Assembly (NCBI RefSeq): GCF_001413925.1
Contig: NZ_LBMJ01000001.1
Location: 620,001-684,000, forward strand
Direction: 5' to 3'
From: Nonlabens sp. YIK11
GTDB taxonomy: Bacteria > Bacteroidota > Bacteroidia > Flavobacteriales > Flavobacteriaceae
Length of the DNA stretch: 64,000 bases
The translations under genes and the position numbers were made by a program. Of this stretch, positions 27,351 to 37,196 are shown in pieces (positions within the stretch are counted from its first letter, which is position 1; each line of letters begins with the position of its first letter). Below the pieces are notes generated by a model. It saw only the letters and a program-made list of their open reading frames with translations. It was not told the origin of the DNA and ran no database searches.

Positions 27351-28487
27351 TCACAATTCATTTAAAATTTTAGCGGCTGCAACCAGCTCTTCATCTTCTT
27401 TGGCAAAGCAAAATCGCAGCATTTCAGGATCACGACCTTGCATAAAAACCGATATAGGAATACTAGCAATCTTGTGGTTGATGGTTATCGCTTTCGCGAA
27501 AGCGAGATCACTTTCATCTGTAATTTCAGAATAGTCCAGCAGTTGGAAATAGGTACTTTCTGAAGGTTTGAATTGGAACCTGCTATCCTTGATCAGGTTG
27601 AGAAACAGGTCGCGCTTGCGCTGGTAAAACTGACCCAAATCCAGATAATGCTGTGGTTGTTTTAAATAATGGGCAATGGCATGTTGTATGGGTTGATTAA
27701 CACAAAAAACAACTTGTTGGTGCACCTTCAAAAACTCTTTCATAAGCGCTGGCGGCGCTAGGCAAAACCCGGTTTTCCAACCGGTGACGTGAAACGTCTT
27801 GCCAAAACTGCCCATCACAAAACTGCGTTCTTTCAAGCCTGGATAGCGGCTCGCGCTGCGATGCTCGTGATCATCAAAAACCATGAACTCATAAACCTCA
27901 TCGCTCAAAACAATTAGATCGTTTTCAACGGCAATTTTTTCCAGCTGGAGCATGTCCTCGTGGGTCATTAACTTCCCGCTGGGATTGTGTGGCGAGTTGA
28001 TGATGATCATCTTGGTCTTGGAACTAATAGCATCTCGCACATGATCCCAGTCGATGGTAAAATCAGGCATCCTCATGGGAATCTTTATGGGAATACCGCC
28101 AGCCACTTTTATGGCAGGTTCATAACAATCGTAAGCTGGCGTGAACAATATGACCTCATCGCCCTTGAAAACGGTTGCCTGAATAGCTGTGAAAATTCCT
28201 TGAGTGGCACCTGCCGTGATACAGATTTCCTGATTTGGATCGTAAAATGCTTGATGTTGTGATTCAAACATCTGGCTTATGGCCACACGCAAGGCCGGCA
28301 AACCCGTCATGGGCGCGTACTGATTATGATCCTCCAGAATGGCCTGTGAAGCGAGCTCTTTAAGTTCCTGACTTGCTGGAAAACTGGGAAATCCCTGTGA
28401 CATATTGAGCGCACCGTGCTGGATCGCCAGCTGCGTCATTTCGGCAAAGATGGATTTAGGGTTTTCTGGGAGTTTAGAGCGAGTCAT
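27351..28487 (-). CDS. Methionine/glutamine-type PLP aminotransferase (YbdL-like)
   Basis: A 378-residue fold-type I aminotransferase. LPENPKSIFAEMTQLAIQHG followed by LNMSQGFPSF is typical of the YbdL/kynurenine aminotransferase group that favours methionine and aromatic residues. NSPHNPSG, LSDEVYEFMVFD and the PLP-lysine motif SFGKTFHVTGWKTGF are present. The ATG at 28487 is chosen; a GTG at 28511 overlaps the regulator gene but adds residues not expected in the family. With the omega-amidase gene it probably salvages 4-methylthio-2-oxobutyrate to methionine. A palindrome (27489-27504) is read as LAFAKAI. Confidence 0.88.
   Translation of the reverse strand: MTRSKLPENPKSIFAEMTQLAIQHGALNMSQGFPSFPASQELKELASQAILEDHNQYAPMTGLPALRVAISQMFESQHQAFYDPNQEICITAGATQGIFTAIQATVFKGDEVILFTPAYDCYEPAIKVAGGIPIKIPMRMPDFTIDWDHVRDAISSKTKMIIINSPHNPSGKLMTHEDMLQLEKIAVENDLIVLSDEVYEFMVFDDHEHRSASRYPGLKERSFVMGSFGKTFHVTGWKTGFCLAPPALMKEFLKVHQQVVFCVNQPIQHAIAHYLKQPQHYLDLGQFYQRKRDLFLNLIKDSRFQFKPSESTYFQLLDYSEITDESDLAFAKAITINHKIASIPISVFMQGRDPEMLRFCFAKEDEELVAAAKILNEL
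27489..27504. repeat. Palindrome copy 11 (exact)
   Basis: Inside the minus-strand aminotransferase gene, read as AFAKA. Confidence 0.95.
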
Positions 28488-28507
28488 CCCATAAAAATAA
28501 GAGATTA

Positions 28508-29200
28508 TCACCCATTTACCCTATCAAAAAAGGCTTTCTTATAGGTCTCACTCACGGGAATGTAATCTCCTAAAATCACAGCTCGATTGCGCTCAATGAA
28601 CTCGATCTTATCCATGGCGATGAGGTAGCTTTTGTGCACACGCATAAAATTTGTTCCAGGCAAGGTCTTCTCATAATGCTTCAGGTTTTCAAGCGTATGG
28701 ATTTTTTTATCTGCCGTCACAATGGTCACATAATCTGCCATTCCCTTGATGTAGTGTATGTCTGCAAGATTGATCTTGAGCGTTTTATATTCACTTTTTA
28801 CAAAAATATAGTCTGGTACGCTGGTAGTTGAAACGGTAGAAGAGGTTGAGCTTCGGCTTTGAAACTTAGCAACAGATTTCTGGAAGCGCTCCAGAGAAAT
28901 GGGTTTTAGCAGGTAATCCACCACGTCCAGTTCGTATCCCTGCACGGCATATTGATCATAAGCCGTTGTAAAAATGATGGGAAATTTGTTCCCGACGATT
29001 TTAGAGAACTGCATGCCAGAAAGCTCTGGCATTTGAATGTCAGAAAAAATAAGGTCTGGTTGTAGCTGTTCCAGCTCTTGCAGCGCTTTAATAGGATTGG
29101 TAAACGATTGTAGCAACTCCACACCATCCGTGTGTTTGATGTGCGATTCCAGCAATTCTAGCGCAAGTGGCTCATCGTCTATAAGGATGCATTTGATCAT
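28508..29200 (-). CDS. LytTR-family response regulator
   Basis: A 230-residue regulator. The receiver domain has the acidic pair D8/D9, phospho-acceptor D54 in FSDIQMPELSG and Lys in YLLKPISLERF. The C-terminal LytTR DNA-binding domain (about 130-230) has IFVKSEYKTLKI, GMADYVTI and FMRVHKSYLI. It is phosphorylated by the neighbouring LytS-type kinase, whose gene it overlaps by 4 bp. Targets are not apparent; LytTR proteins bind direct repeats upstream of genes for surface or metabolic functions. Confidence 0.93.
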   Translation of the reverse strand: MIKCILIDDEPLALELLESHIKHTDGVELLQSFTNPIKALQELEQLQPDLIFSDIQMPELSGMQFSKIVGNKFPIIFTTAYDQYAVQGYELDVVDYLLKPISLERFQKSVAKFQSRSSTSSTVSTTSVPDYIFVKSEYKTLKINLADIHYIKGMADYVTIVTADKKIHTLENLKHYEKTLPGTNFMRVHKSYLIAMDKIEFIERNRAVILGDYIPVSETYKKAFFDRVNG

Positions 29201-30231
29201 GATGGAAAATGGATTTTAATGACAACGGTAAACACTTCGTCCGCAATCGTTTTATCAAAGCTATAGTCGCTGCCATAGGTGAGTTGTAAGCGCTTTTGCA
29301 GGTTTTCTATACCTATTCCGCCTACACTATCTTTTTGGCGTTGTGCGATCGCATTGGACACTTTTAAATGCAGCGTTTTTTGTTCCAAACCTATATGGAT
29401 GGTAATCGGCAGATTAGGATCGGTTACCACGCCATGTTTAAAGGCATTTTCCACGAGTGGCATGAGCAGAAATGGCGTTACTTGAAGATGCAGTGCTTGT
29501 GGATCGCAGTGTATGGTGGTTTGTACGCTTTCGCGAAAGCGTAACTTCTCCAATTCTACATAACCCAGGACAGCATCGATTTCTTCACTAACCGTCACCA
29601 GTTTGTCGGTCTCATAAAGGCTGTACCGAAGTAATTGGCCCAACTTTTCCGTTGCTGCCAATGCCTTATCAGATCCCATATTGATCAAGGCGTAGATGTT
29701 GTTGAGCATGTTAAACAAAAAATGCGGATTGATCTGCGACTTGAGAAAGGCCAGCTCTGACTTTTTGTTCTCAAGCACTAATTCCTGCTGCTGCTGGTCG
29801 CGTATCACGGCATAGTTGACAAAAAACCAGCAAACTCCAAAAGCGGTGTACAAAATCGCATAATACAGATTGTCGCTGATGTAGTAAAGCGCGGTCGTGC
29901 CCTCGTAATAATTGCCATAACCAGTGATGGCCTTGAGGACGACTTCTTCTACCAGGTAACGCAGCCCAATGACGCCCAAAGCGATCGTAATAATACCGGC
30001 AACGGTAATCCACTTAGGTTGTTTTTTGTAACGGTAATAGAGAAATAGGTAAGAAAAAAGCGCGTAGCAAATGAATAGTAGTGCAGACTGCAGTATAGAT
30101 AGTGTGAATTCTATGGGGTTTTCCAAAAATCTTTGCCAGTATTCTGGCGAGCGCATCAAATCACGCAGCACTTCCATAATGAGAAAGAACCCAAAAAAGG
30201 ATACGATAAAACGTCCCAATCTTAATTTCAT
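29197..30231 (-). CDS. LytS-type sensor histidine kinase
   Basis: A 344-residue kinase with four hydrophobic segments in the first 140 residues, then a short coiled linker (QQQQELVLENKKSELAFL), the His-kinase motif SQINPHFLFNMLNNIYALI with the phospho-His, and an HATPase domain with PLVENAFKHGV and VGGIGIENLQKRL. It senses an unknown cue at the membrane and signals to the LytTR regulator. A palindrome (29526-29541) is read as RFRES between the two catalytic parts (LEKLRFRESVQ). Confidence 0.92.
   Translation of the reverse strand: MKLRLGRFIVSFFGFFLIMEVLRDLMRSPEYWQRFLENPIEFTLSILQSALLFICYALFSYLFLYYRYKKQPKWITVAGIITIALGVIGLRYLVEEVVLKAITGYGNYYEGTTALYYISDNLYYAILYTAFGVCWFFVNYAVIRDQQQQELVLENKKSELAFLKSQINPHFLFNMLNNIYALINMGSDKALAATEKLGQLLRYSLYETDKLVTVSEEIDAVLGYVELEKLRFRESVQTTIHCDPQALHLQVTPFLLMPLVENAFKHGVVTDPNLPITIHIGLEQKTLHLKVSNAIAQRQKDSVGGIGIENLQKRLQLTYGSDYSFDKTIADEVFTVVIKIHFPS
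29526..29541. repeat. Palindrome copy 12 (exact)
   Basis: Inside the minus-strand histidine kinase gene, read as RFRES. Confidence 0.95.
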
Positions 30232-30363
30232 GAAGTGAAGTTAGCAAAGTGTAAGGGAAACGCAGTGCAAGTATCTATGAACTCGAGGATTCTGTCTATG
30301 AAATGGGTAGCTCTTTTTTTACGGGTTTGGTCGAGTGAATTTCAGACTTGGTAGATTAGGCTC

Positions 30364-30393
30364 TTTGGACGCTTGGATGTGGTGATAGATTTG
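30364..30393 (+). promoter_or_regulatory. Promoter of the DUF5694 gene
   Basis: TTTG at 30364-30367 and TAGATTTG at 30386-30393 are spaced by 18 bp, fitting the Bacteroidetes -33/-7 consensus. The ATG follows 25 bp after the -7 box. Confidence 0.55.
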
Positions 30394-30418
30394 GCTCAAT
30401 AAACAACAACAACATATC

Positions 30419-31270
30419 ATGAGAACACTTATTCTATCCATCGCATTTATCGCAACCGCAGCATTCACAATTTATGCCCAAGACTTTAATGAGGAGCAAT
30501 TATTACAACAAAGCAAGGAAGCTTTTCAGTTTGACGGCGCAGACGTTTTATTATTGGGTACCTGGCACATGGGTTATACCAGTGATGCCAATAAATCAAG
30601 TTATGACGCCAGCCTACCACAAAGAAGAGATGAAATAGCCGAACTGGCGGTTCAACTTGCAAACCAATTCAAACCCACAAAAATATTGGTTGAGGTAACT
30701 CCTGAAGAGCAGCACACCATGGATTCTTTATACGCAGCGTACCTTAAAAATCCCAAGGAAATAAGTACCTATCATGGCGAGGTTGGCCTTCTAGCATTTC
30801 AAATCGCCAGAGCTAGCGGTGCAAAGCTGCATGCGATAGATCACAAAATGGGATATGACTATAATAGTATTGCTCAACTAGCAGCAACAACTGGCAATAG
30901 CATCATGCAGGATTATTATGGGCAGCTCATGCCGGTACTAGGACAAGCACAGCAATTAGAAAAAACAGCCAGTACTAAACAGTTGTATCGTTTTAGCAAC
31001 ACACCAGAATATTTAAGCTTTCTTAAAAATGTGAATGCAGATCTCATGACCTATATCAATACAGACGACAACTTTGAAGGCGCAGATACTGCAGCAGATT
31101 TCTATAAAAGAAACTTAAGGATTTTTGCAAACATTAACCGACTTGAGATCACGCCAGAAGCTCGTGTTCTAGTATTAAATGGCGGCGCACACGTGGCATT
31201 CTTCCATGACTTTATGAAGAATAGCCCTAGATATAACGTGGTAGATGCGCAGGAGTTTTTGAGGGATTAG
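30419..31270 (+). CDS. DUF5694 exported protein
   Basis: A 283-residue protein with a signal peptide (MRTLILSIAFIATAAFTIYA). The mature part begins with VLLLGTWHMGYTSDAN, continues with KILVEVTPEEQHTMDSLY and ends with RVLVLNGGAHVAFFHDFM. This is the pattern of DUF5694, a family that resembles the TraB/ChaN-like fold with conserved GTWH, E and GGAH residues that could bind metal or form an active site. It is a monocistronic gene with its own promoter, and a weak hairpin follows. Function not established. Confidence 0.8.
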   Translation: MRTLILSIAFIATAAFTIYAQDFNEEQLLQQSKEAFQFDGADVLLLGTWHMGYTSDANKSSYDASLPQRRDEIAELAVQLANQFKPTKILVEVTPEEQHTMDSLYAAYLKNPKEISTYHGEVGLLAFQIARASGAKLHAIDHKMGYDYNSIAQLAATTGNSIMQDYYGQLMPVLGQAQQLEKTASTKQLYRFSNTPEYLSFLKNVNADLMTYINTDDNFEGADTAADFYKRNLRIFANINRLEITPEARVLVLNGGAHVAFFHDFMKNSPRYNVVDAQEFLRD

Positions 31271-31284
31271 ATTTAACAATTGAG

Positions 31285-31324
31285 ATTCCAGTCGACTTTT
31301 GATTTCAGAAGGGCTGGAATTTTA
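31285..31324 (+). terminator. Possible terminator after the DUF5694 gene
   Basis: ATTCCAG (31285-31291) pairs with CTGGAAT (31314-31320) around a 22-base loop and is followed by TTTA. The loop is large, so this is a weak call. It also overlaps the end of the convergent helicase gene. Confidence 0.3.
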
Positions 31325-33286
31325 TATTTCTACCAATCCAACGTTTTTTAAATATTGATAAGTTTCATCATAATAAGAATGTAGTCTAGTGTGGTCCTCT
31401 GCATCACCCTTAGGAAGGTAAATCACCATACCTTGTCGAGCTCGAGTTAAAAGAACTCGGTAAGTGTTTTTCAAGTATTCTTGATGGATTTCTACATTGA
31501 TATTCTGCCATTTAGTTCCTTTAAGTTTTTGATGACGCCATTGCATGTTTTCAACATAAAAGTTTGCACCCCAAGCCACGCAGCTCCAGTCTATTTCCAA
31601 ACCTTGAATATCAAATTCAGTTGCGACATCCTCCAAAAAATAGGAAGACCTAATGTCTTCTTTATGATTTAGAAACCAATTCGAGGCTGAAATCTCATTT
31701 TTCACATCGATCCCTAGTGGCCTTAATCTACGAGCTCCAGAGGACGCAATTACACCAATTCTTTCGGTACCTTTAGATTGATCTTTAAGCCAAGATTTTG
31801 CAATTTCAAGATTCCTAGTCAGTACGATTGGATATAGCTCATGTATTTTTTCATAAAGAAGCTTTGCATTTTTTAAATTAAGATCCAATAACTCTTGGAT
31901 GAATTTTGAGAGTAATTCTGAGCGAAATGAGCGTACGGAAACAGCTAGGTGTAAATCCTTATTACTAGTTCCATTGTTTTCAAGAAATAATTTACTCTTA
32001 ACTGATCGTAAATAATTTTTATCTGAAATGATAGAAGTGGAATAATGAACACTCCAGTCAGGAAAGCTACGTGATAGAGATACAACCCATTCTTCAAGAC
32101 CTGCCTCACCAGTATTGATTTCTTGACCGCCACCAATAAGACAAATGATAACGCACCAATCAATATGTCGATCCATAACGTCTATCAGGAATTCTGGCTC
32201 GGACATATTAAAGTCATCTTTTCCTTTTTTTCTTTTCATGAATGAACTGGTTTGATCCAAGGTCCAGGCTCTCTGAGCTTCATCAAAAACGACCACTTTT
32301 TCAATCGGTGCTCTAGATGATTTCAGATTATCATCTCTGAAATGATGAATATTTTGGATAAAAGCATTTGCCTTAATAGCGGCTTGCTTTTTCGTTATTT
32401 TTAAATTTTTAGCTTTAGCAGTTTTGACTTCATCTCTTGTTAATGCTTCTCTCAAAACCTCCACTAAAGGACCATTACCAGACAAAAAAACCGCGTGTTC
32501 ATCTTCATCAGTTTTCATTCTATCCACAGCTATATTCAAACCTGCTAACGTTTTTCCAGCGCCAGGAACTCCAGTGATAAAGCAAATCGATTTTTTTGAG
32601 TTTTGTTTTGAAAATTCAATTATTGAGTTAATATAACTGGAAGTTCGTGATAAGTTGATGGCCCCAGAATCAGACCTTGTTATCTCTTTGACATTATGAC
32701 CTTTATAAAGAGCTTGTGCTGCTTCTACGATAGTTGGGGTAGGCTTATAGATTGAATTCTCCCAATAAACGTGATCAATTGTAGCGCTACCAAGCGTCAA
32801 AAATGATTTAATAATTGAACTAATATTGTGTTTATTTGCTTTTGCCGCCATCTGTAATTTTTTAACAGAATGCAAATCTTCTTCAACTATTTCCGCCTCA
32901 GTCGAAATTAATAAAGGAATTAGGGTGAGGTTATGGCTGCCTTCATGAAAGTTTTTTAAATCGATCGAATAATCTATAACTTGTTCCAGTGCATTTTTAT
33001 CGTATTTGTTGGAACCGATTTTAAATTCAACAACAAACGCGATATTTTTAATTATAAGAATATTGTCAACTCGTTTCCCCATTCTGGGAATAGCAAACTC
33101 AAAATATATTTTACCTTCTATAGTTTTTAATTGCTCCTTCAATATCTCAATCTGAGCTTTCCAAGCATTCTTTTGTAATTCATCTAGAGTTTTATTTTCA
33201 TGATTTGAACTCAATTCACCATAAATTTTGACCGAATCGGTTTGTAGAAACTTTTCTATAGAATCGCTGTAATAAGCTCTTTGCAT
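31322..33286 (-). CDS. DUF2075 nuclease-helicase
   Basis: A 654-residue protein from the ATG at 33286. The N-terminal domain looks like a PD-(D/E)xK nuclease: Asp74 in RMGKRVDNILII and Glu87-x-Lys89 in FVVEFKIG, then ALEQVIDY. The C-terminal part is a DUF2075 superfamily-1 helicase: Walker A GVPGAGKT at 239-246, Walker B VVFDEAQRAW, motif V-like FDIQGLEIDW and motif VI NTYRVLLTRARQGMVIYLP. Such stand-alone nuclease-helicases act on DNA or RNA and are often found in defence contexts. It is a single gene between a DUF5694 gene and sdhB, looks AT-richer than its neighbours, and carries no palindrome. A defence role is inference. Confidence 0.8.
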   Translation of the reverse strand: MQRAYYSDSIEKFLQTDSVKIYGELSSNHENKTLDELQKNAWKAQIEILKEQLKTIEGKIYFEFAIPRMGKRVDNILIIKNIAFVVEFKIGSNKYDKNALEQVIDYSIDLKNFHEGSHNLTLIPLLISTEAEIVEEDLHSVKKLQMAAKANKHNISSIIKSFLTLGSATIDHVYWENSIYKPTPTIVEAAQALYKGHNVKEITRSDSGAINLSRTSSYINSIIEFSKQNSKKSICFITGVPGAGKTLAGLNIAVDRMKTDEDEHAVFLSGNGPLVEVLREALTRDEVKTAKAKNLKITKKQAAIKANAFIQNIHHFRDDNLKSSRAPIEKVVVFDEAQRAWTLDQTSSFMKRKKGKDDFNMSEPEFLIDVMDRHIDWCVIICLIGGGQEINTGEAGLEEWVVSLSRSFPDWSVHYSTSIISDKNYLRSVKSKLFLENNGTSNKDLHLAVSVRSFRSELLSKFIQELLDLNLKNAKLLYEKIHELYPIVLTRNLEIAKSWLKDQSKGTERIGVIASSGARRLRPLGIDVKNEISASNWFLNHKEDIRSSYFLEDVATEFDIQGLEIDWSCVAWGANFYVENMQWRHQKLKGTKWQNINVEIHQEYLKNTYRVLLTRARQGMVIYLPKGDAEDHTRLHSYYDETYQYLKNVGLVEI

Positions 33287-33351
33287 CAATTGTTATTTAA
33301 AAGAGGAGAAATTTACAATGAATAATTAAAGAGTAGAAAAATCCTAAAATC

Positions 33352-33384
33352 AAAAAACCCGATTCTTTAAGAATCGGGTTTTTT
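33352..33384. terminator. Terminator downstream of sdhB
   Basis: A 14-bp perfect stem (AAAAAACCCGATTC / GAATCGGGTTTTTT) with a TTTAA loop lies 20 bp after the sdhB stop on the minus strand. It separates the sdh operon from the helicase gene. Confidence 0.88.
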
Positions 33385-33403
33385 AAATGATTTGAATGAT
33401 GGT

Positions 33404-34150
33404 TTAACCTAAAACTTCAGCCTTAAGGTATTCACGGTTCATTCTTGCAATATTTTCTAGTTTGATGCCTTTAGGACATTCTACCATACAGGCTCCAGTG
33501 TTGGAACAGTTACCAAAACCTTCTTCATCCATCTGGCGCACCATCGCTTCTACACGCTCTGTAGCTTCCAGTTCACCTTGTGGCAACAATGCGTACTGGG
33601 AAATCTTAGCACTGGTAAATAGCATCGCACTCGCGTTTTTACACGCCGCTACACAAGCACCACAACCTATACAGGTTGCAGACCAGAACGCCTCGTCTGC
33701 CTTGCTCTTTTCAATAGGAGTAGCGTTAGCATCCTGAGTGTTACCAGAGGTGTTGACAGAAATGTAACCACCAGCCTGCTGTATTCTATCAAAAGCAGAA
33801 CGGTCCACGATTAAATCCTTCACTACAGGGAAAGCCTTGGCTCTCCATGGTTCGATGGTAATGGTATCACCGTCATTGAATTTACGCATGTGCAATTGAC
33901 ACGTCGTGGTCAATTTTTGCGGCCCATGCGGCTCACCGTTGATCATCATGTTACAAGATCCACAGATTCCCTCGCGACAATCGTGGTCAAACTCTACTGG
34001 GACATCACCTTTGTTGATCAACTCCTCATTAAGGATGTCCATCATTTCAAGAAAAGACATGTCACCATCAACGCCGTCCAGCGGGTAATCTACCAACTTT
34101 CCTTTTACGTTAGGTCCTTCTTGTCTCCAGATTTTTAGGTTTAATTTCAT
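33404..34150 (-). CDS. sdhB: Succinate dehydrogenase/fumarate reductase iron-sulfur subunit
   Basis: A 248-residue subunit that passes electrons from FAD to the membrane quinone site. The [2Fe-2S] site is in CREGICGSC with the later Cys in TTTCQLHM; the [4Fe-4S] site is [13 protein letters not shown]; the third cluster is ligated by [15 protein letters not shown] and an earlier Cys. It is the last gene of sdhC-sdhA-sdhB on the minus strand. The 94-bp gap to sdhA holds a palindrome copy. Spacing and cysteine patterns match the three-subunit Bacteroidetes enzyme. Confidence 0.96.
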   Translation of the reverse strand: MKLNLKIWRQEGPNVKGKLVDYPLDGVDGDMSFLEMMDILNEELINKGDVPVEFDHDCREGICGSCNMMINGEPHGPQKLTTTCQLHMRKFNDGDTITIEPWRAKAFPVVKDLIVDRSAFDRIQQAGGYISVNTSGNTQDANATPIEKSKADEAFWSATCIGCGACVAACKNASAMLFTSAKISQYALLPQGELEATERVEAMVRQMDEEGFGNCSNTGACMVECPKGIKLENIARMNREYLKAEVLG

Positions 34151-34214
34151 ATCTGCTGTCTGTTAATCGTGGTGTGCAACTGGTGTTGATACCACAGTGT
34201 TATTTTGAATAATT

Positions 34215-34230
34215 CGCTTTCGCGAAAGCG
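34215..34230. repeat. Palindrome copy 13 (exact, intergenic)
   Basis: Within the sdh operon, between sdhA and sdhB; 20-bp form. Confidence 0.95.
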
Positions 34231-34244
34231 AACTAATTACAATC

Positions 34245-36248
34245 TTATTTATAAGATCTGGTTTTTAATTCTACGTTTTCAAAGACGAGTTCTTCCTTGT
34301 GGAGCTTGGCATCACGTGGATTTTCATTGTATTCCCATGCGGCTACATAAGCATAGTTCTCGTCATCACGCAAGGCTTCACCTTCTGGCGTTTGATACTC
34401 CTCACGGAAGTGTCCACCACAGCTCTCGTTGCGGTCCAAAGCATCCTTTGCAAACAATTCACCCAGCTCCAAGAAGTCTGCCACACGGCCAGCTTTCTCA
34501 AGCTCTTGGTTCTTAGTATCTGCACTACCAGTCACTCTCACGTTTGCCCAGAAGTCTGCTCTAAGCTCACTGATTTCATCCATGGCTTTTTGTAGATCTG
34601 TCGCGTTGCGAGACATTCCACATTTGTTCCACATGATAAGACCCAGTTTCTTGTGATAATAATCCACAGAGTGCTTTCCAGAGGCGTTCATCAGTTTCTC
34701 GATACGCTCCTTAGTATCTTTTTCTGCTTGTTCAAATTCTGGAGTATCTGTAGAGATTTCTCCCGTACGTATTTCATTAGCCAGATAATCACCTATGGTG
34801 TATGGAAGTACAAAATAACCATCTGCTAGACCTTGCATCAATGCACTTGCTCCTAGACGGTTGGCACCGTGGTCAGAGAAGTTAGCCTCACCAGCTGCAA
34901 AACAGCCAGGAATGGTGGTTTGTAGGTTATAATCTACCCAAAGGCCGCCCATGGTGTAGTGAACTGCAGGGAAAATCTTCATAGGCACCTCATATGGATT
35001 GTCATCAGAGATGTTCTGATACATATCAAATAAGTTACCATACTTCTTCTTGATGACTTCCTTACCTAGTTTGATCATTTCCTCTTCACTGGCATTTTTG
35101 TGACCGTGTGTCAAGGCTTCTACCTTACCATAACGCTTGAAGGCTGCTTCAAAGTCGAGGTAAACGGCTTGACCCGTTTTGTTCACTCCGTAACCGGCAT
35201 CACAACGCTCTTTGGCCGCTCTAGAGGCCACATCACGTGGCACTAGGTTACCAAAGGCTGGATAACGACGTTCTAGGTAGTAATCTCTATCTTCTTCAGG
35301 TATGTTGACACCTTTAAGCTTTCCTGCACGGATAGCCTCAGCATCTTCTTTTTTCTTAGGAACCCAGATACGTCCATCATTTCTCAATGATTCTGACATC
35401 AAGGTCAATTTGGATTGGTGTTCACCACTTACTGGAATACAAGTTGGGTGAATTTGAGTATAACATGGGTTTGCAAAGAAAGCACCACGGCGGTGTGTTC
35501 TCCATGCCGCCATCACGTTACTTCCCATTGCATTAGTAGATAGGAAAAATACGTTTCCATAACCACCAGAGGCGATCACTACGGCATGTGCACCATGACG
35601 CTCTATTTCTCCAGTGACAAGGTTACGAGCGATGATACCACGAGCTTTTCCATCCACAACCACAAGATCTAACATCTCATGACGGTTGAATGGCTGTACT
35701 TTACCGCGATTAATTTGTCTGTTCAATGCAGAATATGCTCCCAACAATAATTGCTGTCCAGTTTGTCCTGCTGCATAGAAAGTTCTTGAAACAAGAACTC
35801 CACCAAAGGAGCGGTTGTCCAACAGTCCACCATACTCACGTGCAAAGGGAACACCTTGTGCCACGCACTGGTCAATGATATTGGAAGAAACTTCCGCTAG
35901 GCGATATGTGTTAGCCTCTCTTGAGCGGTAATCACCACCTTTGATCGTGTCGTAAAACAAGCGATAATTAGAGTCACCATCACCTTGATAGTTTTTGGCA
36001 GCATTGATACCGCCTTGTGCCGCAATGGAGTGTGCACGACGTGGCGAGTCATTGTAGCAAAATGTCTTAACGTTGTAACCTAACTCACCTAGAGTCGCAG
36101 CAGCAGAGCTTCCTGCAAGTCCAGTTCCCACAACGATCACGTCAATGTTACGTTTGTTCGCTGGATTGACCAGGTTAATATTGTTTTTATGATTGACCCA
36201 TTTTTCCTCTAATGGTCCTTCAGGTACTTTAGAATCTAAAACTGCCAT
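34245..36248 (-). CDS. sdhA: Succinate dehydrogenase/fumarate reductase flavoprotein
   Basis: A 667-residue catalytic subunit with covalent FAD. The Rossmann motif [20 protein letters not shown] is near residue 36, the FAD-linking His is in [14 protein letters not shown], and substrate-binding residues are in [27 protein letters not shown] and [14 protein letters not shown]. It oxidises succinate in the TCA cycle (or reduces fumarate) at the cytoplasmic side. It starts 2 bp after the sdhC stop. An extra-long N-terminus ([17 protein letters not shown]) is common in the Bacteroidetes form. Confidence 0.97.
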   Translation of the reverse strand: MAVLDSKVPEGPLEEKWVNHKNNINLVNPANKRNIDVIVVGTGLAGSSAAATLGELGYNVKTFCYNDSPRRAHSIAAQGGINAAKNYQGDGDSNYRLFYDTIKGGDYRSREANTYRLAEVSSNIIDQCVAQGVPFAREYGGLLDNRSFGGVLVSRTFYAAGQTGQQLLLGAYSALNRQINRGKVQPFNRHEMLDLVVVDGKARGIIARNLVTGEIERHGAHAVVIASGGYGNVFFLSTNAMGSNVMAAWRTHRRGAFFANPCYTQIHPTCIPVSGEHQSKLTLMSESLRNDGRIWVPKKKEDAEAIRAGKLKGVNIPEEDRDYYLERRYPAFGNLVPRDVASRAAKERCDAGYGVNKTGQAVYLDFEAAFKRYGKVEALTHGHKNASEEEMIKLGKEVIKKKYGNLFDMYQNISDDNPYEVPMKIFPAVHYTMGGLWVDYNLQTTIPGCFAAGEANFSDHGANRLGASALMQGLADGYFVLPYTIGDYLANEIRTGEISTDTPEFEQAEKDTKERIEKLMNASGKHSVDYYHKKLGLIMWNKCGMSRNATDLQKAMDEISELRADFWANVRVTGSADTKNQELEKAGRVADFLELGELFAKDALDRNESCGGHFREEYQTPEGEALRDDENYAYVAAWEYNENPRDAKLHKEELVFENVELKTRSYK

Positions 36249-36250
36249 AA

Positions 36251-36922
36251 TTATGCTGTTATATGATTAAAATGGTGATAAAGAGCGATGAAGATAAATC
36301 CAGCTGGGATCAAAATTGACCATGCATAAGTGAATTTTCTCAAGCCATCACCTTTCTTGACGCTTTTCACACCCATGGACTGGAATGAGCTATTGAACCC
36401 ATGCCATAAGTGTAGTGCTAGTAGAACAAATGAACCCACATAAATCCAGGTTCTCACTGGATCCACAAACTTTTCCTTCAATTCAGGTAAATAGCGTGTG
36501 GAATCCTCAACGCCTACCGCAATGTATTTATAGTTGATTTCATGAATCCAGAAATCGTAGAAATGCAATCCCAAAAACGCAAGTACAACCGCACCTGTCA
36601 AAATCATGTTTCTAGAGACCCATGAAGAGTTGGCATTACCATCAAATTTCTTGTATTTGATAGGTCTAGCCTTACTGTTTCTAATTTCCAGAATGATTCC
36701 CATCACAAAGTGTACGATGACGCCTGCGATCAAGATAGGTTGCAGTACAAACTGTACCAATGGGTTATATCCCATAAAATGGGACCACTCGTTAAAGGTA
36801 TCAGGAGCGATGACCGATGTGATATTGATGGTAAAGTGCTGGGTAAGAAATACTACCAGAAATAAACCTGAAAGTGCCATTACCCATTTACGTGCAAGAG
36901 AAGATTTAACTAATGCGCTCAT
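36251..36922 (-). CDS. sdhC: Succinate dehydrogenase cytochrome b subunit
   Basis: A 223-residue membrane subunit from the ATG at 36922 ([20 protein letters not shown]); a TTG eight codons upstream is less likely. It has five membrane helices with conserved His residues ([41 protein letters not shown]) that fit the two-heme type-B anchor. It binds quinone (menaquinone in this phylum). It is first in the operon, with a good promoter just upstream. Confidence 0.95.
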   Translation of the reverse strand: MSALVKSSLARKWVMALSGLFLVVFLTQHFTINITSVIAPDTFNEWSHFMGYNPLVQFVLQPILIAGVIVHFVMGIILEIRNSKARPIKYKKFDGNANSSWVSRNMILTGAVVLAFLGLHFYDFWIHEINYKYIAVGVEDSTRYLPELKEKFVDPVRTWIYVGSFVLLALHLWHGFNSSFQSMGVKSVKKGDGLRKFTYAWSILIPAGFIFIALYHHFNHITA

Positions 36923-36943
36923 GTATCGATTTTTAAATTGTCG

Positions 36944-36974
36944 CAAAGATAGTTGGGAAAGCCGCTATATTCAA
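36944..36974 (-). promoter_or_regulatory. Promoter of the sdhCAB operon
   Basis: On the minus strand TTG (36974-36972) and TATCTTTG (36951-36944) are spaced by 20 bp, a close fit to TTG/TAnnTTTG. The sdhC ATG follows about 20 bp after the -7 box. Confidence 0.65.
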
Positions 36975-37124
36975 TTAAGGCTTTTGTAATATCATAACTA
37001 CCGGCTTTATTTTGATTCAATCTTAATAATCTAACTAAAAACTTGGCCTGCTTTGCCTCTTTTAAGTCGGCAATCTCCTCATACAATTACAGTTTATCGA
37101 TAGGTAAGGTGGTTGGAGGTAGTT

Positions 37125-37140
37125 CGCTTTCGCGAAAGCG
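37125..37140. repeat. Palindrome copy 14 (exact, intergenic)
   Basis: Between the sdh and sus operons, 5 bp from a terminator; 20-bp form. Confidence 0.95.
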
Positions 37141-37145
37141 AACAT

Positions 37146-37176
37146 AAAAAAAGCCGCTCTATCAAGAACGGCTTTT
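37146..37176. terminator. Terminator after the susCD operon
   Basis: An 8-bp stem AAAAGCCG / CGGCTTTT, extended by three more pairs after one mismatch, is flanked by an A-run that gives U-run termination on the minus strand. It lies 20 bp after the stop of the last operon gene. Confidence 0.75.
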
Positions 37177-37196
37177 GAATGGGACTAAATTTCTTG

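Noticed and set aside
34245..36248. Several + strand frames opposite sdhA (for example 34205-34516 and 34299-34595)
   Set aside because: They are shadows of a highly conserved flavoprotein gene.
36919..37086. A 55-codon minus-strand frame ending in a 4-bp overlap with the sdhC start
   Set aside because: It has only a TTG start, matches no family I know, and contains the likely sdhC promoter (TATCTTTG at 36944-36951). A chance frame is more likely, although the ATGA overlap is tempting.
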